DNA from: Candidatus Cloacimonadota bacterium
GTDB taxonomy: Bacteria; Cloacimonadota; Cloacimonadia; Cloacimonadales; TCS61
Direction: 5' to 3'
Assembly: GCA_021734245.1 (NCBI GenBank)
Contig: JAIPJH010000009.1
Coordinates: 1 to 54,668, forward strand
Length of the DNA: 54,668 bases
The notes under the pieces were generated by a model. The model was not told where the DNA came from, did no database searches, and saw only the letters and a list, made by a program, of their open reading frames with translations. Both the position numbers and the translations under genes were made by a program. Shown here in pieces: positions 34,797 through 41,706 of this stretch. Numbering within the stretch: position 1 is the first letter of the stretch; each line of letters starts with the position of its first letter.

Positions 34797-35990
34797 CTAT
34801 TTCAATTTCTTATATTCTGTTAAACCTTCCCGCAAAATCTGCATGGCTTTTTTCAGATCAGTTTCATTCAAAATGTAGGCAATTCTAAGTTCGTTTCTGC
34901 CCATGTTTGGAGTGGCATAAAAACCCTGCGCAGGAGCAAACATCACGGTTTCAGCTTGGTGATCAAATTCTTCCAGCATCCATCTGGCAAAATCTTCCGC
35001 ATCTTCGATAGGCAGTTTGGCAACTATGTAAAAAGCACCCTTCGGAATCACACAAACCACATCTTCAATCTTCTGTAATTCTTCGAAAACAAGGCGGCGG
35101 CGTTTGTCATATTCACCCAGAACTTCATTAAAATAATCTTCTTGCAGATCGATTGCTGCGGTTGCAGAAAGCTGTTCCAAAGTAGGTGGACACAATCGAG
35201 CTTGCGCAAACTTCAGGGCTGAAGCAATCAGTTCTTTATTTTTGGAAATTATACAACCGATCCTGGCACCGCAAGCACTGTAGCGCTTGGAAATACTATC
35301 CACCATGATCGCTCTGTCTGCGATTTTTGGGAAAGCAAGAATACTTGTGTGAGAATATCCATCATACACGAATTCACGATAAACTTCATCGGCGATAACA
35401 TAAAGGTTGTGTTTTATTGCCAGTTCAGCGATTCTTTCCAGATCTTCTTTTGTATAAACTGCTCCGGTGGGATTGCCGGGATTGCACAGCATGATCGCTC
35501 TGGTTTTAGCATTGATCAATTCTTCGAATTTTTCGCTGGCAGGAAGTTGAAATCCATCTTCAGCATAAGTTGTTATCGCTCTTATCTTGATTCCGGTCAT
35601 TGTGGCAAAACCGTTATAATTGGTATAAAATGGTTCGGGAATAATTAGTTCATCACCCGGATTGCAGGTAACTAACATAGCAAAAACAATCGCTTCGGAA
35701 CCGGCAGTAGTAACTAAGATATCTTCTGTTTCGAGATTGATTTTGTAGCGAGAATAATATTCGACCAGTTTTTCACGGTAACTTTCCAAACCCTGAGAAG
35801 GACCGTAAGCCAGAACTTTATCGCTGTAATTATGATAAACATCTATCATTTTGGCAGGTGTTTCAATATCGGGTTGTCCAATATTCAAATGATAAATTTT
35901 CAATCCTTTTTTCTTAGCAGCAATGGCATAAGGCATCAATTTTCTAATCGGTGATGCCTGCACATCTGTGGCACGACTTGATAATTTCAT
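34797..35990 (-). CDS. Class I/II pyridoxal-phosphate aminotransferase
   Basis: A 397-residue PLP aminotransferase of the aspartate-aminotransferase fold (Iγ-like). Motifs: HLNIGQPDIETP, VTTAGSEAIVFAM, LCNPGNPTGAVY, VIADEVYREFVYDG and the PLP lysine in DSISKRYSACGARIG. The C-terminal GRNELRIAYILNE carries the substrate-binding arginine. Donor specificity (aspartate, alanine, aromatic) is not readable. The start is ATG 35990, with GAGGAA before it. It lies 7 bases after the DUF374 gene, so it is co-transcribed with the lpxB group. Confidence 0.9.
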   Translation of the reverse strand: MKLSSRATDVQASPIRKLMPYAIAAKKKGLKIYHLNIGQPDIETPAKMIDVYHNYSDKVLAYGPSQGLESYREKLVEYYSRYKINLETEDILVTTAGSEAIVFAMLVTCNPGDELIIPEPFYTNYNGFATMTGIKIRAITTYAEDGFQLPASEKFEELINAKTRAIMLCNPGNPTGAVYTKEDLERIAELAIKHNLYVIADEVYREFVYDGYSHTSILAFPKIADRAIMVDSISKRYSACGARIGCIISKNKELIASALKFAQARLCPPTLEQLSATAAIDLQEDYFNEVLGEYDKRRRLVFEELQKIEDVVCVIPKGAFYIVAKLPIEDAEDFARWMLEEFDHQAETVMFAPAQGFYATPNMGRNELRIAYILNETDLKKAMQILREGLTEYKKLK

Positions 35991-35997
35991 TTTTTCC

Positions 35998-36609
35998 TCA
36001 CAATGTATTAATTTTATTTTCTTTTTCCAATTTATCCATGGCATCTTGAACTTCAGCCAATCGAGTGTCTATTTCCGATTTTTCCATAATTTGTAAAGGT
36101 TTTCCATAAGTGATGTTTACATGGCTGAATAAATGCGGTAATCTGAACTTGTCCCAGGAATTAAAAACCTTCTCTTTCTGAAGATCTAAAGCTACTGGAA
36201 CTATCGGATTTCTGGTGAAATACGAAATATATAGAAGCCCGTCTTTGATCTTCTGATTTGGACCTTTAGGACCATCCGGAGTAACGGCAAGAGAAAATTT
36301 TTTACTCATTTTTATCATTTTTTTTACAGCAGAACTTCCACCTCTTCGAGATGATCCACGGGCAGTATTATAACCCAGAACATGAGCCGGGCCTGCGATC
36401 AATTCTCCATCTTTAGAAGATGAAATTAAAATGACATTTCCCTGTTTGCGATGCAAATATAATAGAGGAATCATGTTGCGATGCCAGAAAGCATAAATTA
36501 CATTTCCTTTGGGTGGCTGATTGCGTAGATTGAAGCGCAGAGTTTTGCCCAGGATCAGCACGAACCAGGCTGCCAGATACTTTTCCAGAAAAAATAGAAT
36601 TCTACTCAT
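35998..36609 (-). CDS. DUF374 / lysophospholipid-type acyltransferase
   Basis: A 203-residue membrane-associated acyltransferase-like protein. It has an N-terminal hydrophobic segment (FFLEKYLAAWFVLILG), the DUF374 motif YAFWHRNMIPLLY with the histidine, ISSSKDGELIA, RGSSRRGGSSAV and TPDGPKGPNQKIKDG. Members next to lpxB are thought to modify lipid A or KDO-lipid, which fits here (inference). Its ATG overlaps the lpxB stop by eight bases. Confidence 0.85.
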   Translation of the reverse strand: MSRILFFLEKYLAAWFVLILGKTLRFNLRNQPPKGNVIYAFWHRNMIPLLYLHRKQGNVILISSSKDGELIAGPAHVLGYNTARGSSRRGGSSAVKKMIKMSKKFSLAVTPDGPKGPNQKIKDGLLYISYFTRNPIVPVALDLQKEKVFNSWDKFRLPHLFSHVNITYGKPLQIMEKSEIDTRLAEVQDAMDKLEKENKINTL

Positions 36610-37732
36610 CGATCAATTCTGTTACTATCTTGGCAACTTCAGTTGAAGCTGTTTTCTTCTGTAAAAGATCATGAATTTCTTTTAACTCGTTTTTCATCTC
36701 TTCATATTCGATTTCAGATTCCAGAAATCTTTTTATATTCGCTGCGATGTTCACGCCATTTACTTCATTCTGAATCAATTCCGGAATCAGATCTTTATCC
36801 AGAACAATATTGGGAAGACCAATTCTGTCGATCTTGATAAATCTTTTTCCCAGCTCATAAGAGAGTTTACTGGTTCTATAGGCTATCAAAAACGGCGTTC
36901 CCAGAAATGCAGTTTCGATAGTAGCTGTACCGGAAGTTACCACCATGAAATCTGAATGTTTGATCATTTCATAACGGTCAGATTCGATTATTTTAGGTTG
37001 AGTTTTTGCTTCCTTCAAAAAGCTCTTGAAAACATCATCATTCACAGAACTGGCTCTGGAAAGCAGAAATTCATGTGTTTCAGGATTGAATTCTGTCATT
37101 GCTTTTAAATATTCAGGCAGCATCTTTTTTATTTCGTTATCTCTACTGCCGGGTAAAAATCCCAGCCATTTCTTGTTGGAATTCAATTTGTATTTTTTTG
37201 CAAAATCAATTTTGTTCAAATTAATTTCAATTTCTTCAGCAATCGGATGACCAACATAAACGGAATTGACTTCATGCTTAGCGAAATATTTTTTCTCGAA
37301 AGGAAGAATGTAAGCTATCTGATCGGTAAATTTCTTAAGTTTAAAGATCCGTTTATATTTCCAGGCCCAGAATTGTGGAGAAATGAAATAAAGAACTGGT
37401 ATCTGAAAGCTTTCTGCCATTTTGGCAATTCTCATGTTCAGTCCGGGATAATCAACCAAAATAATTAAATCAGGTGAATTTTGACGAAAAATGTTTTTGA
37501 TCTTCTTTTCCACTTTCCAGAAGAATAATATGTGTTTTAAAATCTCACTAAAACCCATCACGGAAAAACGTTCAAATGGAAAAAGCGGTTTAAAGCCAAA
37601 TTCCTGCATGTGAGGCCCGCCAATTCCGAAGTTTACCCAATCAGGTTTCAGATCCTTTAATTTCTGCAAAACTATCGAAGCATGCAGATCACCCGATTTT
37701 TCTCCAGCGATCCAGAAGATCTTTTTTATCAT
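36602..37732 (-). CDS. lpxB: Lipid-A-disaccharide synthase
   Basis: A 376-residue glycosyltransferase of family GT19, joining UDP-diacylglucosamine and lipid X to form the lipid A disaccharide at the inner membrane. Motifs: IAGEKSGDLHASIVL, FGIGGPHMQ, MGFSEIL, FISPQFWAWKY and FLPGSRDNEI. Length is normal. I chose ATG 37732, since the codon at 37735 is TTG; the ATG overlaps the upstream stop as TGATG, with AGGA before it. This shows that the organism makes lipid A. Confidence 0.95.
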   Translation of the reverse strand: MIKKIFWIAGEKSGDLHASIVLQKLKDLKPDWVNFGIGGPHMQEFGFKPLFPFERFSVMGFSEILKHILFFWKVEKKIKNIFRQNSPDLIILVDYPGLNMRIAKMAESFQIPVLYFISPQFWAWKYKRIFKLKKFTDQIAYILPFEKKYFAKHEVNSVYVGHPIAEEIEINLNKIDFAKKYKLNSNKKWLGFLPGSRDNEIKKMLPEYLKAMTEFNPETHEFLLSRASSVNDDVFKSFLKEAKTQPKIIESDRYEMIKHSDFMVVTSGTATIETAFLGTPFLIAYRTSKLSYELGKRFIKIDRIGLPNIVLDKDLIPELIQNEVNGVNIAANIKRFLESEIEYEEMKNELKEIHDLLQKKTASTEVAKIVTELIDE

Positions 37733-38436
37733 CAAAGGCTTTCCTCAAACAGTTCTTCAATACTGGAAAGTTTGGAACGGTCGATACTGAAATTTACATA
37801 ATTGGCAAAGTTATCCAAGATGATGAGAGAATTTACATTGGCATCTTTTCCTTTCAAATAGGAAAGTCTTTTGAAAAATGCCAGATTTACATCATGAACT
37901 TTTTCGTAAATTTTGATTAAACCTTCTAATTCCCAATCCGGTTCTTCCCCTTTTTTATTTTTAAAATATTGCTGAACCAGATACATGCTCATGGCTCGAT
38001 ACAACGTTTCCTGTGGACTGGCAAAAGGCAGATGGAACCGGACCATAGGTTTCAGTTTGGAAAGGATCGGACAGCCGGAAGTTGCCATGATAATTCCGAT
38101 CATCGCACTAACTCCCTGCTGTAAGGAAGTATGCTTGCTGTAATTTCGATTTTTGGTTTCCAACACAAATACAGAATCTTCAAAACTTACAGAATCTTTA
38201 AAAAATTCCATGATGGGAAACAGATTTTTGGCGACCGGACAGTATTTCACTTCTTCAGAGTTCAATGAACAATTCGGGCATTGTTTGAATTCCAGCAATG
38301 ACCATTCAGGTAGATCTTCAGTTTCTTTTGGAATGATGCTCAAAGTTTTTGCATCCACCTGAATCTTGAAATCTTTTTGATTTCCATTCACGTCAATTAT
38401 GTGATATTTAAAATCTAAAATCAAATCTTCACTCAA
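37732..38436 (-). CDS. Conserved cysteine-containing protein (DUF6901-like)
   Basis: A 234-residue soluble protein. A CPNC...YCPVA motif (Cys53, Cys56, Cys66) could bind metal, and IIMATSGCPILSKLKPMVRFHLPFASPQETLYRAMSMYL is the strongly conserved core I associate with DUF6901. Function unknown. The start is a rare TTG at 38436, decided by GGAGGAGAA right before it. It is coupled to lpxB by a one-base overlap. The ribosome site is the end of a structured repeat (38438-38621). Confidence 0.65.
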   Translation of the reverse strand: MSEDLILDFKYHIIDVNGNQKDFKIQVDAKTLSIIPKETEDLPEWSLLEFKQCPNCSLNSEEVKYCPVAKNLFPIMEFFKDSVSFEDSVFVLETKNRNYSKHTSLQQGVSAMIGIIMATSGCPILSKLKPMVRFHLPFASPQETLYRAMSMYLVQQYFKNKKGEEPDWELEGLIKIYEKVHDVNLAFFKRLSYLKGKDANVNSLIILDNFANYVNFSIDRSKLSSIEELFEESL

Positions 38437-38437
38437 T

Positions 38438-38621
38438 TCTCCTCCTCGTTAGATCACGGCAAAGTTCCAAAACTGGAACGAAGCCGGATAATTCCCGGCG
38501 TAGCTTTGCAACGCCGGATTTTTCTTAATAACATCCGATTGTGCATAGCTCATCGGATCGTTGATCATAAAGCAAAAAACATTCGGAAGAATCCGGCAAA
38601 AGCCGGATGCATTCCGAAGTT
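38438..38621 (-). repeat. Intercistronic structured repeat, copy C
   Basis: Read on the minus strand: a long hairpin (38581-38621; ATCCGGC-TTTT-GCCGGAT inside TTCGGAA/TTCCGAA) followed by TTTTTT; one ATCCGAT/ATCGGAT unit (38530-38560); and a 57-base end (38438-38494). The end matches copy A without gaps and closes on GAGGAGGAGA, one base before the TTG start of the DUF6901-like gene. It sits between two co-directional genes. Confidence 0.8.
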
Positions 38622-38648
38622 TCTCAACAACAGATCGCAATAAATTCA

Positions 38649-39830
38649 TCACAACAACACCAAAGCTGCTATATACGAACAACCAAAACCAATTAAACTG
38701 GGCAATAAAAGTTTTCCAGCAAAATCTTTATATTTTGCCCCATAAAATTCGATAGAAACCGACACGCAGGGATGAACAGGCGAGATCATGTAGCCGATAT
38801 AAACTGCTACATACATGATGGCAAAAGCCAGCGGAGTTAGCTCTGCAGCACCATAAGTGGAAATGTAAATTGGAATCAGAATTGAGATGGGAAGTTGAAC
38901 TCTACCCGTTGCCAGGCTCAGAAAAGCACCTATAAAAATTATCAAAAAGCTTTTGGAAAATACAATTTTGGAAATCTCTTCCGAAACGGGCGAAGCCTGA
39001 AAAACATGCAGAAACAGGAAAACTCCAATTATGATCAAGAAATATTTCCAGGGTCTCATTTTTTGGAAAATAGTTTTAAAATCAGTGAAATTCAATTTAC
39101 CGATTATTGCAGTTAAAATCAAACTGGATGAAATCCCAATCAGCAGAGATATTTCGTCCATCATGCCCAGATTTGATAAAGTTATGTGAATGATCGGTGC
39201 TGTTAAAATGATGATCAAAGGAACCAATAATTTACTTATATTCAATTTCTGCGGTCTTGGCATATCTCCTTTTATAGATCGCAAAAAGAAAAAATAACCA
39301 AGAAAGAAAAGCAGAAAAAATGCTGGTAAGATGAACAATATTATGCTGTAAATATTTAATCCAGCCATTTTTGATGCTGGCAACAAAGCTCCCAGTGGAT
39401 AGATCAAAATTAAAATATGACGAAACCAGACGTTGATCGCTGCATAGTGATCATCGGAAATATCTTCACCAGCCCGAATCAGCATGGGAGCAGAAAGCAG
39501 CGCACCGCCGGGAATCGGTAAAATCCCCATCAAAGCCGGAGATAACCCCAGGAATACCTGACGTTTCAACTGTAGATTATCCACCAGATCTCTCAGTAGT
39601 CCACTCACCTGCAGGCTTCCACCGATCATCGGGATCAAGCCAACCGCGATCGCTAATAATAGAATATCAGTTTGTGTGATCGTTCTGACGATTTCTTCAC
39701 CAAGTTTGGGAAGTGAAAGATTGAATAATCCTAAAACAACTGCCCCGATTATCAGGGCCAGCCACAAACTTTTCCTGGCAATGATAACAATCAACGCCAA
39801 AGCTACCAGAAAACTGATCCAGATGAGCAT
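38649..39830 (-). CDS. DUF401-family permease
   Basis: A 393-residue membrane protein with about 10-11 hydrophobic helices. LPIPGGALLSAPMLIRAGE and MISPVHPCVSVSIEFYGA are typical of the DUF401/TIGR00529 group, which resembles the gluconate/citrate (ion transporter) superfamily. The substrate is unknown. No strong ribosome site is seen before the ATG, which lies 10 bases after the YjbQ gene stop, so it is probably translated from the same message. Confidence 0.75.
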   Translation of the reverse strand: MLIWISFLVALALIVIIARKSLWLALIIGAVVLGLFNLSLPKLGEEIVRTITQTDILLLAIAVGLIPMIGGSLQVSGLLRDLVDNLQLKRQVFLGLSPALMGILPIPGGALLSAPMLIRAGEDISDDHYAAINVWFRHILILIYPLGALLPASKMAGLNIYSIILFILPAFFLLFFLGYFFFLRSIKGDMPRPQKLNISKLLVPLIIILTAPIIHITLSNLGMMDEISLLIGISSSLILTAIIGKLNFTDFKTIFQKMRPWKYFLIIIGVFLFLHVFQASPVSEEISKIVFSKSFLIIFIGAFLSLATGRVQLPISILIPIYISTYGAAELTPLAFAIMYVAVYIGYMISPVHPCVSVSIEFYGAKYKDFAGKLLLPSLIGFGCSYIAALVLL

Positions 39831-39840
39831 CTGAAACTAC

Positions 39841-40239
39841 TTAATTTCCTAATATTTTTATATACAGTTTCCTATTTCTAGGACCGTCAAATTCACAAAA
39901 ATAAATATCCTGCCAGGTTCCCAGAACCAATTGCCCGTTTTCCACGATGATCTGCTGATCACAACCTATCAGAGAACTTTTTACATGAGCATCAGAATTG
40001 CCTTCCAGATGACGAAATTCTTTGTAGATTGGTGATATCTTTTCCAGAGAAAAAAGCATATCTCGCGGAACAGTGGGATCAGCATTTTCATTGATTGTAA
40101 CAGCCGCTGTGGTATGCGGTACAAACAAGGTTATTATTCCATTCTTAATTCCTGATTCGCGGAGAATCTTATTTACTTGAGAAGTTACATCGACCATCTG
40201 CTGCCGGCTGGATGTACTCACATTGATCATTTTCAGCAT
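39841..40239 (-). CDS. YjbQ-family protein (UPF0047)
   Basis: A 132-residue protein of the YjbQ/UPF0047 family, some of whose members have weak thiamine-phosphate synthase activity; the true role is unclear. Motifs: FVPHTTAAVTINENAD, LEGNSDAHVKSSLIG and LGTWQDIYFCEFDGPRNR, with conserved histidines that can bind metal. The start is ATG 40239, with GGAGG five bases before; the earlier in-frame codon is TTG. TTGACA lies at 40287-40292. Confidence 0.9.
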   Translation of the reverse strand: MLKMINVSTSSRQQMVDVTSQVNKILRESGIKNGIITLFVPHTTAAVTINENADPTVPRDMLFSLEKISPIYKEFRHLEGNSDAHVKSSLIGCDQQIIVENGQLVLGTWQDIYFCEFDGPRNRKLYIKILGN

Positions 40240-40373
40240 TCTTACCTCCAATTTTCACAGATCAGAATTTACTTCACAGTTTTATATGTCAATCAATTCG
40301 CATCATATTTTTCTTGACGAATAAAATCATCAATCGAGCTTCTGAGAAAAGAAAATTCGAAGTTGGAGGTCGT

Positions 40374-40784
40374 ATGAAAAAACTTTATGTTTCACAAGAC
40401 GATAAAGTGATTCTGGGAATTTGCGGAGGAATTGCTGAAAGCTATGGATTTAATGCCAACCTGGTTCGCTTCTTCTTTATTGTCTCACTTTTCGTGGGAA
40501 CGGCTGGTTTCTGGATCTATCTGGCTTTAGCTTTCATAATGCCAAAAAAAGATGCTGCTCAGCAGATCATCGACGTGGAGCCGCAAACAGATGAAGAAGG
40601 AAAGAAAAAACTGATTCGACTTTGGGAAGGCAGAATGCTGGGAGGCGTCTGCATTGGAATTGCCAGATATTTTGGCTGGGATGTTACTCTGGTTCGGGTT
40701 GGGTTTGTAGCTCTTTCTTTTGCCGGCTGGATCGGTGTTATCGGCTATGTAGCTCTCTGGTTTATTCTTCCAAATGAAGATTAA
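40374..40784 (+). CDS. Tandem PspC-domain membrane protein
   Basis: A 136-residue protein with two PspC units in a row: KVILGICGGIAESYGFNANLVRFFFIV... and RMLGGVCIGIARYFGWDVTLVRVGFVA..., each with hydrophobic segments. PspC proteins sit in the inner membrane and take part in the phage-shock envelope response, but no pspA or other psp gene is near. The start is ATG 40374 with GGAGG before it. The earlier in-frame start at 40314 would lie on the TTGACG box. The tautomerase gene follows 9 bases after its stop. Confidence 0.85.
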   Translation: MKKLYVSQDDKVILGICGGIAESYGFNANLVRFFFIVSLFVGTAGFWIYLALAFIMPKKDAAQQIIDVEPQTDEEGKKKLIRLWEGRMLGGVCIGIARYFGWDVTLVRVGFVALSFAGWIGVIGYVALWFILPNED

Positions 40785-40793
40785 GGAGTTCTG

Positions 40794-40973
40794 ATGCCGA
40801 TAATTACAATGGAAAATGCGGGAAGCTTAAGCAATGAACAAAAGCAAGAATTGATAAAACGATTTACCGATGCTGTTGTAGACATTACAGGCAAACCTGC
40901 TAATTATGTTTACGTTCGCATCGATGAAGTACCACGCACTAATTTTGGCATTGGTGGTAAAAGTTTAGGATAA
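40794..40973 (+). CDS. 4-oxalocrotonate tautomerase family protein
   Basis: A 59-residue protein starting M-P-I-I-T-M-E. After Met removal, Pro1 is the catalytic base of this family. The helix SNEQKQELIKRFTDAVVDIT and the strand NYVYVRIDEVPRTNFGIGGK match 4-OT/DmpI proteins in both order and length. AAGGAG lies before the ATG, and the gene sits 9 bases after the PspC gene, so they are an operon. The substrate is unknown. The C-terminal arginine/aromatic pair varies across this family. Confidence 0.88.
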   Translation: MPIITMENAGSLSNEQKQELIKRFTDAVVDITGKPANYVYVRIDEVPRTNFGIGGKSLG

Positions 40974-41060
40974 AAAATTTTGAACTGGAGTTCAGGCTTG
41001 ACTGGACTTAAGAGCAAAAATTCTCGAGCACAGACGGAACTTAACTCAAGTCTTTTTCCC

Positions 41061-41446
41061 GTCATTTTGAAGCAATTCCCCTCTTGAGAGGGATGCGACT
41101 TTAGTCGCGGGGTGTGTTCACGTTGTGCTTACGGCTTCGCAAAGCTTCGCCGGACACAGTCGAGGGTAAAGCTAAAAAACCTCAGGAAGACGATGTTTTT
41201 TTTAGTCATTTTGAAGCAATTCCCCTCTTGAGAGGGGTGCGACTTTAGTCGCGGGGTGTGTTCACGTTGTGCTTACGGCTTCGCAAAGCTTCGCCGGACA
41301 CAGTCGAGGGTAAAGCTAAAAAACCTCAGGAAGACGATGTTTTTTTTAGTCATTCTGACGCAATTCCCCTCTTGAGAGGGGTGCGACTTTAGTCGCGGGG
41401 TGTGTTCACGTTGTGCTTACGGCTTCGCAAAACTTCGCCGGCACAG
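41061..41446. repeat. 144-bp direct repeats, 2.7 copies
   Basis: Copies start at 41061, 41205 and 41349, exactly 144 bases apart. The first two are nearly identical; the third ends about 41446. Each holds CCCCTCTTGAGAGGGG, GCGACTTTAGTCGC and further palindromes, plus a T run at its end. No gene lies in 40974-41706; the remainder is AT-rich leader of the next gene. Confidence 0.92.
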
Positions 41447-41706
41447 GTTGGAAGAATCTCATTGCAATTGCGAGATGTAAAGCTAAAAGAATGTTCACGA
41501 GATATTTCGAATGTAAAGTTAGAAGAATCCTCAATATGACGAATTACTTTTTCTTCCTTTTTTCGTCTCATTGCGGAATAAAAATTGCATCAAATATTTC
41601 CGCTTCAAGCTCTTGGGCAAAAAATTTTGCAGAAGCTTGACAGCAGAAATGAAATAAGTTAACATAAAATTAAGAGTTGGATTTGAACTTTGAAGGAAGG
41701 GGGAAG

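Noticed and set aside
38449-38682. 77-codon minus-strand frame upstream of the DUF6901-like gene
   Set aside because: It is repeat sequence; the same MS-x-AQSDV translation appears ahead of the lipoprotein and the barrel gene in other copies.
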